Positions 1 through 6,174 are shown, counted from the stretch's first letter. The stretch is 7,986 nucleotides of DNA from VGWB01 sp964614245 (GCA_964614245.1 CAZTKU010000135.1:1-7986), one strand, 5' to 3'. The notes: generated from the sequence alone by a model not told the origin. Numbers and translations: made by a program.

Positions 1-1
1 T

Positions 2-154
2 TGGATCACCCTCCCCAACGTTGAAATCTCCTTAAAGGATGAGGAAGAAAAAGTGCGGAGCCGGGTAACCAAGCACATGCAGGAATCACTCAAGCTCAAC
101 GTGCCGATTGAGGTGGAGATCGGCGTAGGGAAGAACTGGCTGGAGGCGCACTAG
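2..154 (+). CDS. polA: DNA polymerase I, C-terminal fragment (partial, runs off left edge)
   Basis: The plus strand is open from base 2 to a TAG stop at 152-154, giving the last 50 residues of a protein. The tail ending in VPIEVEIGVGKNWLEAH matches the conserved C-terminus of family A DNA polymerase I, whose members end in a G-x-NW-x-x-AH pattern. That enzyme fills gaps in repair and replaces RNA primers on the lagging strand. The match is clear from about residue 11 (KDEEEKV) onward and agrees in length with the E. coli protein. The first seven or so residues (WITLPNV) do not match the HDELVF catalytic motif C expected there, so either the left end carries a sequence or assembly error or the copy is abnormal. 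The gene converges on frr. The family call is confident; the integrity of the gene is not. Confidence 0.85.
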   Translation, partial: WITLPNVEISLKDEEEKVRSRVTKHMQESLKLNVPIEVEIGVGKNWLEAH

Positions 155-191
155 CGGATTTGCGGAGTCTCGAGGAGATCGGAAATCTACC

Positions 192-220
192 AAAAAGAAT
201 CCCGAGCTTGCACCCGGGAT
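192..220 (-). terminator. Rho-independent terminator after frr
   Basis: On the minus strand a 6-bp stem (ATCCCG at 215-220 pairing with CGGGAT at 199-204, 10-base loop) is followed by TTCTTTTT (complement of 192-198). It lies about 40 bases past the frr stop and would end the pyrH-frr transcript. Read on the plus strand the hairpin has no T-run after it, so it is not an obvious terminator for polA. Confidence 0.7.
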
Positions 221-259
221 ATTCAACTCCAGACTTGAAAAGGAGAGCTCGAAACTGTT

Positions 260-817
260 TTACACTTCCATAATCTCCTTCTCTTTGAGAGCCAGGAGGT
301 TGTCGATCTCCTTGATGTATTTATCGGTCAGCTTCTGCGACTCCTGCTCCCCGCGTTTTCGCTCGTCTTCAGAGAAGTGTTCGTCCTTCTCGGCTCTTTT
401 CAAATGCTCAATGGCATCGCGCCGCACGTTGCGGATGGCGATCTTCCCATCCTCTCCGAACTTCTTCACCAACTTCACCAGTTCCCTCCTTCGTTCTTCG
501 TTCAGTGGCGGAATCGGGACTCTGAGTATCGTGCCGTCATTGACAGGGTTAAGACCGAGATTAGCATTGAGAATCGCTTTTTCGATGGGGGCCAGCATGT
601 TCTTTTCCCACGGCTGTACCGAGATGGTGTGAACATCCGGCGTGCTGATGTTGGCCACTTGACGGAGTGGAACCATGCTCCCGTAGTAATCAACCTTGAT
701 ACCATCGAGCAGCGCGGTAGTTGCCTTGCCTGTTCGTACCTTCACGAGTTCCTCGCGCACAACCTCCACCGCCTTTTTCATCCGATCTTCAGCGTTTTTC
801 AGGATTTCCTTTACCAT
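260..817 (-). CDS. frr: Ribosome recycling factor
   Basis: This encodes a 185-residue protein, the usual length of ribosome recycling factor (RRF), which acts with EF-G and splits the ribosome from mRNA after termination. Family landmarks are visible: an N-terminal helix leading to VRTGKA (residues 27-32), the domain II stretch with YYG and the QVANISTPD pattern (53-61), IPPLNEERR (102-110), and RNVRRDA (129-135), which contains the conserved arginine equivalent to E. coli R132. A lysine/glutamate-rich C-terminal helix completes the three-helix domain I. The ATG at 815-817 is the canonical start; the preceding site is weak (GAAGCGAG). It lies 50 bases downstream of pyrH with no terminator between them, so the two are probably co-transcribed, and a terminator follows it. 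The pyrH-frr pairing is very common in bacteria, which supports the call. Confidence 0.97.
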   Translation of the reverse strand: MVKEILKNAEDRMKKAVEVVREELVKVRTGKATTALLDGIKVDYYGSMVPLRQVANISTPDVHTISVQPWEKNMLAPIEKAILNANLGLNPVNDGTILRVPIPPLNEERRRELVKLVKKFGEDGKIAIRNVRRDAIEHLKRAEKDEHFSEDERKRGEQESQKLTDKYIKEIDNLLALKEKEIMEV

Positions 818-859
818 GGTTGTCTCGCTTCATTCGGTAGTGTTGAGGAAAGGTGATGT

Positions 860-880
860 CGTCGAGTTCAGGGCTCGACG
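860..880 (-). repeat. Perfect 7-bp inverted repeat over the pyrH stop codon
   Basis: CGTCGAG (860-866) and CTCGACG (874-880) are exact reverse complements separated by 7 bases that include the pyrH TGA stop. The RNA could form a small hairpin at the end of the pyrH coding region. No T-run follows on either strand, so it is not an intrinsic terminator. It could affect mRNA stability or translational coupling to frr, or could be chance. Confidence 0.45.
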
Positions 881-1593
881 TATTTTATTCTTGAGCCAAC
901 GGCTTCACCGAGCACGACGCGCTTCAGATTGCCGGGCTTGTTTACGTTAAACACGATGATCGGCAATTTGTTCTCTCTGCACAGCGTGATCGCCGTGAGA
1001 TCCATGACTCTGAGGTCTTTCTTCAAAATGTCACCATAGCTGACCTCCGGTAGGAGAATCGCTGCCGCGTTCTTTTCAGGATCGCTATCGTAGATGCCAT
1101 CGACCCGTGTTCCCTTCAAGATCGCGTCCGCTTCGATTTCAATCGCACGAAGGGCCGCGGCGGTATCAGTCGTAAAGTACGGATTTCCCGTGCCCGCGGC
1201 AAAAATCACGACTCTCCCCTTCTCGAGGTGACGGATCGCTCGACGGCGAATAAACGGCTCGGCGATCTTGTCCATGTTGATTGCGGTCTGGCAGCGGGTG
1301 TGGAGGCCGTGTTTTTCGAGGCCATTTTGCAGGGCGAGGGCGTTGATCACGGTCGCCAACATCCCCATATGGTCGCCGGTCACCTTATCGATTCCGTCAG
1401 AGGAGTTGTCGAGACCGCGATAGATGTTCCCGCCACCGATGACGATCCCCACCTCGACGCCGAGCTCTCTTACGGAGTGGATTTCTTCAGCGTAGAGGTT
1501 CAGGACTTTTGAGTCGATGCCGTATTCTTGCTCGCCCATGAGGGCTTCACCGCTGAGCTTGAGCAGGATGCGTTTGTATCGTAGGTTGGTCAT
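868..1593 (-). CDS. pyrH: Uridylate (UMP) kinase
   Basis: This is a 241-residue bacterial UMP kinase of the amino-acid-kinase fold. It phosphorylates UMP to UDP with ATP in the cytoplasm, the committed step towards UTP and CTP. Visible motifs: KRILLKLSGEALMG near the N-terminus (7-20), the phosphate-binding IGGGN with the following arginine (52-59), TGDHMGMLAT (72-81), GTGNPYFTTDTAA in the UMP/ATP site (134-146), and KGTRVDGIYDSDP (160-172). The length is standard and no key residue is missing. The ATG at 1591-1593 gives the family's usual N-terminus. The ribosome site is weak (GGTGG five bases upstream). An intrinsic terminator ends only about 15 bases before the start, so expression must come from readthrough of the rpsB-tsf transcript or from a promoter inside tsf. 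Family members are usually regulated by GTP and UTP; nothing in this sequence speaks to that directly. Confidence 0.98.
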   Translation of the reverse strand: MTNLRYKRILLKLSGEALMGEQEYGIDSKVLNLYAEEIHSVRELGVEVGIVIGGGNIYRGLDNSSDGIDKVTGDHMGMLATVINALALQNGLEKHGLHTRCQTAINMDKIAEPFIRRRAIRHLEKGRVVIFAAGTGNPYFTTDTAAALRAIEIEADAILKGTRVDGIYDSDPEKNAAAILLPEVSYGDILKKDLRVMDLTAITLCRENKLPIIVFNVNKPGNLKRVVLGEAVGSRIKYVEP

Positions 1594-1608
1594 GGTGCCA
1601 CCAGGAAG

Positions 1609-1636
1609 AAAAAAATCCCGAATTGCTTCGGGATTT
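1609..1636 (-). terminator. Strong rho-independent terminator between tsf and pyrH
   Basis: On the minus strand a perfect 10-bp stem (AAATCCCGAA at 1627-1636 with TTCGGGATTT at 1613-1622) closes a GCAA tetraloop of the stable GNRA type and runs into an unbroken tract of seven T (complement of 1609-1615). It starts 11 bases after the tsf stop and its T-run ends about 15 bases before the pyrH ATG. This is the clearest terminator in the window and should end or attenuate transcripts coming from rpsB-tsf. Confidence 0.92.
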
Positions 1637-1647
1637 AAGTAGAGAAT

Positions 1648-2253
1648 TTAGTTGAAGTCCTCCCCAAGATGATATCGCTGGAACCGGCGGATGCCGATCT
1701 TCTCTCCGACTCTGCCGGTTGCTTCCGACAAGAGATCTCTGATGGTCTTGCCGGAGTCTTTGATAAAGCTCTGCTCCAGGAGACACATTTCCTGGAAGAA
1801 CTTCTCCAACCTGCCTTGAGCAATCTTCTCTGCGACTTGTGCGGGCTTCCCTTCGTTCGATGCCTCCGTCTTATAGATCTCCAGTTTCTTCTCGAGGGTC
1901 CCCTTGTCAACATCTTCCTTGCTGATGTACTGCGGATTCATTGCCGCAATCTGCATGGCGATGTCATGCGCCAGCTGTTTGAACTCCGGCGTCTTCGCAA
2001 CAAAGTCCGTTTCGCAATTGAGCTCAACCATGGCACCGATGCGGCCGCCGGCGTGAATGTACGACTCGACTACCCCTTGATTTGCAACTCTATCCGCGCG
2101 CTTTGCCGCAACCGCCGCGCCTTTCTTCCGAAGATAGTCGATCGCTTGCTCGATATCACCGTTGGATTCCTCGAGGGCGCGCTTGCAGTCCATCACACCC
2201 GCCCCGGTCTTTTCCCTGAGTTTCTTAACAAGTTCAGACGAGACGACAGCCAT
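1648..2253 (-). CDS. tsf: Elongation factor Ts (short form)
   Basis: This encodes EF-Ts, the nucleotide-exchange factor that releases GDP from EF-Tu so that it can reload GTP and aminoacyl-tRNA. The N-terminal UBA-like domain with LREKTGAGVMDCKRAL (12-27) and the core motif ELNCETDFVA (77-86), whose TDFV residues contact EF-Tu, are both plain. At 201 residues it belongs to the short class (Thermus-like) and lacks the second core subdomain and coiled-coil region of the roughly 280-residue E. coli type. The last third (GKPAQVAEKIAQGRLEKFF, then SIKD-like and GKTIRDLL) is the normal C-terminal module, so the gene is complete. The ATG is the family start; AAGGAGG at 2267-2273 is a strong ribosome site but lies 13 bases away, longer than usual. 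rpsB ends 23 bases upstream, the near-universal rpsB-tsf pairing. Confidence 0.97.
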   Translation of the reverse strand: MAVVSSELVKKLREKTGAGVMDCKRALEESNGDIEQAIDYLRKKGAAVAAKRADRVANQGVVESYIHAGGRIGAMVELNCETDFVAKTPEFKQLAHDIAMQIAAMNPQYISKEDVDKGTLEKKLEIYKTEASNEGKPAQVAEKIAQGRLEKFFQEMCLLEQSFIKDSGKTIRDLLSEATGRVGEKIGIRRFQRYHLGEDFN

Positions 2254-2276
2254 ACGTTCGAAACTGCCTCCTTCGT

Positions 2277-3047
2277 TCAGGCTTTTTGTGTTGTTTCCTT
2301 TTTTTCCGATTCTTCCTTGTGCTCTCCTGCCTGCGCCATTGCTTCCTCAGCTTGACGAGCAGCCACCCGCTGACCTCCTTCGGCAACCGCATCAGCAATC
2401 GCCTTGGTGATGAGCTGCACGGCCTTCAGCGCGTCATCGTTCGCCGGTATCGGGTATTCGATCACTTCCGGGTCACAATTCGTGTCGACGATAGCAACAA
2501 CAGGAACCCCCAACTTATGTGCCTCCTTCACTGCGATCGCTTCCTTCTTGACGTCCACAACGTAGACGAGGCCCGGCAGGCGCGACATCTCAACGACGCC
2601 GGCCAGCACATTTTGCAGCTTTTCCCGCTCACGATCTAGGAAGAGCCTCTCCTTCTTCGTGATCTTCTCAAACGTCCCGTCCGTCTCCATCTTGTCGATA
2701 TTGGTGAGCCGTTTCACGCTCTTGCGAATAGTAGTGAAGTTCGTGAGCATGCCGCCCAGCCACCGTTCCGTGACGTAGAAAGCTCCACAGCGCTTCGCTT
2801 CCATCTCGACGACATCGCACACCTGTTGTTTGGTGGCAACAAACAGCGGCTTTCTTCCCTGTGCGACGATGTTTGAAACGGCATTGCATGCTGTTTCCAG
2901 CATCTCTTGCGTTTTCTTGAGGTCGATGATGTGAATCCCATTTCGTTCCATGAAAATGTAGGGCTTCATTTTGGGATTCCAACGGCGGGTGATGTGCCCG
3001 AAATGGGCACCGGCTTGCAGAAGGGCTTCTAATTCAAGACGCGGCAT
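2277..3047 (-). CDS. rpsB: 30S ribosomal protein S2
   Basis: This is a 256-residue ribosomal protein S2, a late-assembling small-subunit protein that helps recruit S1. Visible signatures include LLQAGAHFGHITRRWNPKM (9-27), the IHIIDLKKT region (38-46), FVATKQQ (69-75), YVTERWLGGMLTNF (91-104), a central coiled-coil with KKERLFLDREREKL, and the C-terminal block PVVAIVDTNCDPEVIEYPIPANDDA (182-206), which is highly conserved in S2. The tail after about residue 225 is rich in Ala, Glu and Lys and is variable in the family. The ATG at 3045-3047 is preceded by AAAGGAT at suitable spacing. The 131-base gap upstream to rpsI is unusually long for this cluster and holds candidate regulatory hairpins. 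In E. coli S2 represses its own operon through the rpsB leader; a similar control here is inferred only. Confidence 0.98.
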   Translation of the reverse strand: MPRLELEALLQAGAHFGHITRRWNPKMKPYIFMERNGIHIIDLKKTQEMLETACNAVSNIVAQGRKPLFVATKQQVCDVVEMEAKRCGAFYVTERWLGGMLTNFTTIRKSVKRLTNIDKMETDGTFEKITKKERLFLDREREKLQNVLAGVVEMSRLPGLVYVVDVKKEAIAVKEAHKLGVPVVAIVDTNCDPEVIEYPIPANDDALKAVQLITKAIADAVAEGGQRVAARQAEEAMAQAGEHKEESEKKETTQKA

Positions 3048-3097
3048 AGATTATCCTTTTGAGTTAGTTCGACTATTCTCGTCATCTCATCCCGGAA

Positions 3098-3134
3098 TCC
3101 CGTACATCTTTGCGGTTCGACGGGACACTCCCGT
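3098..3134 (-). promoter_or_regulatory. Candidate S2 leader with two mutually exclusive hairpins
   Basis: In the untranslated stretch before rpsB, the minus-strand RNA contains ACGGGA (3129-3134), TCCCGT (3120-3125) and a second ACGGGA (3098-3103). The middle element can pair perfectly with the first (3-base loop) or with the second (16-base loop), but not both. A further CGGGA lies at 3090-3094. No T-run follows either hairpin, so this is not a classical terminator. The layout suits a translational or autoregulatory switch in an S2 leader; no match to a known S2-leader consensus was recognised by eye. Confidence 0.4.
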
Positions 3135-3145
3135 TCAGATCGGAG

Positions 3146-3174
3146 AATATGATTGATGGTTTAACGAACGACAA
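3146..3174 (-). promoter_or_regulatory. Weak candidate promoter for rpsB-tsf
   Basis: On the minus strand TTGTCG (3169-3174) and CATATT (3146-3151) are 17 bases apart, each matching four of six sigma-70 consensus bases, just after the rpsI stop. If real, it would start a separate rpsB-tsf transcript including the hairpin leader. The match could easily be chance. Confidence 0.25.
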
Positions 3175-3178
3175 CCGA

Positions 3179-3565
3179 TTAACGCTTGGAGAACTGGAAA
3201 CGTTTCCGGGCTTTCTTCTGGCCGTACTTCTTCCGTTCGACCATACGAGGGTCACGAGTCAGCAAACCGGCATTCCGAAGCGTCTGCCGGGTATCTTCGT
3301 CAACGGCGACCAAGGAGCGCGCGATTCCGAGTTTGATTGCGCCCGCCTGACCGGTCGGACCGCCTCCTTGAACGCGGACTCGAGCATCATAGCGACCCTG
3401 AGTGGAAGTTACCGCGAATGGCTTGAGGACCTCTTCCCTCAAGACAGCGACCGGAAAGTACTTTTCCAGTTCAGAATTGTTGATGGACACTTTGCCGGAT
3501 CCCTCTGTGAGCTTCACACGGGCAACGGCGGTTTTCCGGCGACCAACAGTAATGAGTGACGGCAT
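3179..3565 (-). CDS. rpsI: 30S ribosomal protein S9
   Basis: This is a 128-residue ribosomal protein S9, a small-subunit head protein whose C-terminal tail reaches the P-site tRNA. The N-terminal VGRRKTAVARV (7-17), the central QGRYDARVRVQGGGPTGQAGA (56-76) and GIARSLV are standard, and the protein ends in the diagnostic basic tail KKARKRFQFSKR, whose last arginine contacts tRNA. The length is normal and nothing is missing. The ATG at 3563-3565 is preceded by AAGGG at six bases. rplM ends 23 bases upstream, the near-universal L13-S9 pair, and the two should be co-transcribed from the promoter before rplM. Downstream, the 131-base gap before rpsB breaks the otherwise tight spacing. Confidence 0.98.
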   Translation of the reverse strand: MPSLITVGRRKTAVARVKLTEGSGKVSINNSELEKYFPVAVLREEVLKPFAVTSTQGRYDARVRVQGGGPTGQAGAIKLGIARSLVAVDEDTRQTLRNAGLLTRDPRMVERKKYGQKKARKRFQFSKR

Positions 3566-3588
3566 TGAAATCCCTTGTATTGAGTTCC

Positions 3589-4029
3589 CTAGAATGTCAT
3601 GACTTCGGGCTTCTGCGCGGCATGAGGATGGGACGATCCAATATACACCTTCAGCTTCTTCATCATCTTGCGACCCAACCGGTTGTGCGGCAGCATCCCT
3701 TTGACGGCTTTTTCCACAACCGCTTCAGGTTTTCGTTTGAGCAACTCTTTGAATGATTCGAAGCGAGCGCCACCGGGGTACAAGGTATTGTGATAATACT
3801 CTTTCATTTCCTGACGCTTCCCGGTCACGACGACCTTTTCCGCGTTGATAACCACAACAAAGTCACCAAGATCGGTGTTCGGCGTGAAGGCCGGCTTGTG
3901 CTTGCCCCGAATAATGCGAGCGATCTGCGACGCAACTCGACCGAGGGTCTTCCCGCTCACGTCGACCAAGAACCATTTCTGATCGACCTCGTCTTGCTTG
4001 AAGAACTTCGTTTTTGGTGAAGATTCCAC
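3589..4029 (-). CDS. rplM: 50S ribosomal protein L13
   Basis: This is a 146-residue ribosomal protein L13, an early-assembling large-subunit protein. Visible features are the WFLVDVSGKTLGRVAS block (19-34), GKHKPAFTPNTDLGDFVVVINAEKV (42-66), the TGKR motif (69-72), YYHNTLYPGG (78-87), the KGMLPHNRLGR motif (109-119), and the terminal HPHAAQKPEV. The start is GTG at 4027-4029, chosen because GGAGG (4038-4042) sits eight bases before it and the reading gives a standard L13 N-terminus; no ATG is better placed. It is first in the ribosomal-protein block, with a near-consensus promoter and an untranslated leader of roughly 45-50 bases upstream. It has the usual family length and no odd residues. 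Confidence 0.98.
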   Translation of the reverse strand: MESSPKTKFFKQDEVDQKWFLVDVSGKTLGRVASQIARIIRGKHKPAFTPNTDLGDFVVVINAEKVVVTGKRQEMKEYYHNTLYPGGARFESFKELLKRKPEAVVEKAVKGMLPHNRLGRKMMKKLKVYIGSSHPHAAQKPEVMTF

Positions 4030-4037
4030 TCTCTCAA

Positions 4038-4042
4038 CCTCC
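4038..4042 (-). promoter_or_regulatory. Shine-Dalgarno site fixing the rplM GTG start
   Basis: GGAGG on the minus strand lies eight bases before a GTG codon. It is the strongest ribosome site in the window with ideal spacing, and it decides that rplM begins at GTG. Confidence 0.85.
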
Positions 4043-4083
4043 GAAACCTTTGAAAATCGACGATAATTGACTTAAAGTTTTTA

Positions 4084-4112
4084 AATATACTTCGAAATGC
4101 CAAGAATGTCAA
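4084..4112 (-). promoter_or_regulatory. Near-consensus sigma-70 promoter for rplM-rpsI
   Basis: On the minus strand a perfect TTGACA (-35; 4107-4112) and TATATT (-10; 4084-4089, five of six consensus bases) are separated by exactly 17 bases. The expected start is around 4076-4078, giving a leader of about 47 bases before the GTG of rplM. The stretch after the -10 element is A/T-rich. A strong constitutive promoter is what a ribosomal protein operon needs. It lies in the 138-base gap after the S9 peptidase gene, which has no recognisable terminator. Confidence 0.85.
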
Positions 4113-4167
4113 TCAGTTTTTCGCTCGCCATCATCGTTTGCTGCTTCAACACGACCATCACAAATCC

Positions 4168-6069
4168 TCACTTGCTTTTCGTACCTTTCAGGTATTCTTC
4201 CGCGAAATCCAGTATCGCCTTGTATCCCTTGATCTCGTTCTCCCTCTTCACGAATCCGTGCCCCTCGTCTGGGAACACGACGTATTCTACAGGGACACGG
4301 TTTTTCTTGGCGGCCTCGACAATCTCGTCCGATTCGACCTTCAGCACCCGCGGATCATTTGCGCCTTGCAGGACCATGAACGGCCGCCGGATTCTGTCAG
4401 CGTGAAACAGCGGCGATTTCGCGCGCAGGAACTCCTCTCGCTTGAAGGGATCACCAAGCTCCGCGTAAAGAGCTTTCCTGCCCGATTCCCACCATGGTGG
4501 GATGCTCTTGAGTGTACGCACCCAGTTCGTGACACCAAACAGGTTCACTCCCACCGCAAACTCCGTGGGACGGAACGTCAGCGCCGCACACACCATATAT
4601 CCGCCATAACTTCCTCCGATGATGCCGATCTTTGCCGTGTCAACATGGCCGGTGGAAGCGAGGAACTTCTTCGCCTCGACGCAGTCGGAGAGATCTTCAG
4701 AGCCATGCTTCAGGTCATCCATTTTGTAAAACGTCTTCCCGTATCCCGAGCTACCCCGGTTGTTTACCGCGATGACCGCATACCCGTGATTCACCAGATA
4801 CTGAATGAGCGGTGAATACCCGACGCGGGATTGGCCACCGGGACCGCCGTGAACCCACACCAGGGCCGGAACCTTCGCTCCCTCCCTGGCAATGTGCGGT
4901 TCATAGTAGACCGACGGAATCTCCAAGCCGTCGAACGACCTGTAGCGAACCACCTGAGCGTCAACGAGATCATCAGCGTTGATGTCGGGGTTGATCGTCT
5001 TCGTGAGTTGCTTGTACTCCTTGGTGTCGAAATTGTACACGTACAAATTGTTCGGCGAACGAGACCCATTGACGTAGAAGCTCATGAGTCGCTCACTGTC
5101 CGAAATCCTGACCGATGTGATCTCGGCGTTCGGAAGCTTGGGAAGCGAGACAGCCTGCCCCGTCGAATTGTCGTAGACCTTGATTTCGGTTTTCCCGTCA
5201 TTATTAATCCTCACGACGCGATACTTGCCGTTTCTCGACAGATCGGCATACATGATATCCCACGGAGCTTCCTCCACTTTTTCGGACTTCCGAGAGGCAA
5301 TCTCGAATCTCTTTAAATACTGAAACTCGCTTCCCTCATCCGTCAGGAAATAGAGGCTCTTCGAGTCAACACTAAACACTGCAGGAGAATATTGCACATC
5401 ACCTTTGTGTGGACTCAGATGGGTCATCGCCTTCTTTCCGCGGTCGTACAGATACATATCCGAGTTGTTGGTCGTGATACTCTTGGAGAGCGCGAGGTAG
5501 CGTTTGTCGTTCGATGAGACAGCGTAATCGTAACCCTGATCGTTCGGATAGACCAATTTTGGCGTCAATGTTGCGACGTCCATTTCATACACGTCCATGT
5601 ACTTCGGATTCCTCTTATTCGAGCCGAAGAAGAACCCAGCCTGGTCGTGTGACCACTCATAGAATTCAGCGCGGGCTTTCTCTTCCGGCGTAAGGTCCTT
5701 GACCGTGCCATCTTCATTACGGAGGTAGACATGATAGATCTCGTTCCCTCCTTTGTCGCTCCTGTAGAGGATTCTGTTATCTTTCGGAAGGAACGAGATG
5801 ACGAAAATGGAGTTGTCTCTGGAATCGGTGAGCTGGGTCGGCCCCCCACCTTCGACAGGAACGGTGAATGCATTGTAGATGCCTGTCTTCTTGCTCGAGT
5901 ACAGGATGAGTCGTTCGTCGGGAGAGAACGACGCGCCGGCGATCGCCTCGGTGTTCATGAATTGCTCAATGGTATATTGCTTCACCTCCCTCTGCTCCGG
6001 TTTTTGCTTACAGCCAGGAACGCTGATGATGGTCACGACAGTAGCCAGGAGTGCGATGCGGAAGTTCAT
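4168..6069 (-). CDS. S9-family serine peptidase lipoprotein (prolyl oligopeptidase/DPP-IV-like)
   Basis: This is a 633-residue secreted serine peptidase. Residues 1-20 look like a lipoprotein signal peptide: a basic start, a hydrophobic core and SVPGC, with Cys20 as the lipidated residue, so the enzyme is probably anchored to the outer or inner membrane facing the periplasm. Residues of about 35-365 form a beta-propeller with repeated blades (SFSPDERLILYSS, YSPAVFSVDSKSLYFLTD and similar). The alpha/beta-hydrolase domain follows from about 375, with HGGPGG (407-412), NRGSSGYGK (437-445), the nucleophile in GGSYGGY (Ser487), Asp572 in GANDPR and His604 in DEGHGF. The triad is complete, so it should be active. 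The propeller suggests a preference for short peptides. Substrate is unknown; it could be an acylaminoacyl peptidase or a dipeptidyl peptidase. It stands alone between the leu genes and rplM, with a weak GAGGG site before the ATG. Confidence 0.93.
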   Translation of the reverse strand: MNFRIALLATVVTIISVPGCKQKPEQREVKQYTIEQFMNTEAIAGASFSPDERLILYSSKKTGIYNAFTVPVEGGGPTQLTDSRDNSIFVISFLPKDNRILYRSDKGGNEIYHVYLRNEDGTVKDLTPEEKARAEFYEWSHDQAGFFFGSNKRNPKYMDVYEMDVATLTPKLVYPNDQGYDYAVSSNDKRYLALSKSITTNNSDMYLYDRGKKAMTHLSPHKGDVQYSPAVFSVDSKSLYFLTDEGSEFQYLKRFEIASRKSEKVEEAPWDIMYADLSRNGKYRVVRINNDGKTEIKVYDNSTGQAVSLPKLPNAEITSVRISDSERLMSFYVNGSRSPNNLYVYNFDTKEYKQLTKTINPDINADDLVDAQVVRYRSFDGLEIPSVYYEPHIAREGAKVPALVWVHGGPGGQSRVGYSPLIQYLVNHGYAVIAVNNRGSSGYGKTFYKMDDLKHGSEDLSDCVEAKKFLASTGHVDTAKIGIIGGSYGGYMVCAALTFRPTEFAVGVNLFGVTNWVRTLKSIPPWWESGRKALYAELGDPFKREEFLRAKSPLFHADRIRRPFMVLQGANDPRVLKVESDEIVEAAKKNRVPVEYVVFPDEGHGFVKRENEIKGYKAILDFAEEYLKGTKSK

Positions 6070-6132
6070 AAGGCCCTCAGGTTAGGAATTGTTGGATAAT
6101 AACGAGGCTGTGCGAAGGATTCACGCAGATAG

Positions 6133-6161
6133 AAGGTAGAGAGCCCCCAGCGCAAAGTCAA
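6133..6161 (-). promoter_or_regulatory. Candidate promoter for the S9 peptidase
   Basis: On the minus strand TTGACT (6156-6161, five of six -35 bases) is followed after 17 bases by TACCTT (6133-6138). The second element is a poor sigma-70 -10 but resembles the TAnnTTTG element of Bacteroidota, and TTTG overlaps the -35 box as in those promoters. It lies directly after the leuB terminator, about 60 bases before the peptidase ATG, which is a sensible place. Confidence 0.4.
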
Positions 6162-6174
6162 ACGTCGCGTAGAC

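Noticed and set aside
199..220. Hairpin after polA as a bidirectional terminator
   Set aside because: On the plus strand no T-run follows the stem; only the minus-strand reading looks like an intrinsic terminator.
285..856. Plus-strand open frames opposite frr
   Set aside because: They lie entirely antisense to a clearly conserved gene, show no recognisable domain, and are low-complexity in composition.
4113..4167. Terminator after the S9 peptidase gene
   Set aside because: No stem followed by a T-run could be found; the peptidase transcript may read into the rplM promoter region or end by another mechanism.
4138..4815. 225-residue plus-strand open frame opposite the S9 peptidase
   Set aside because: It mirrors the hydrolase domain of a real gene on the other strand and has no family resemblance.
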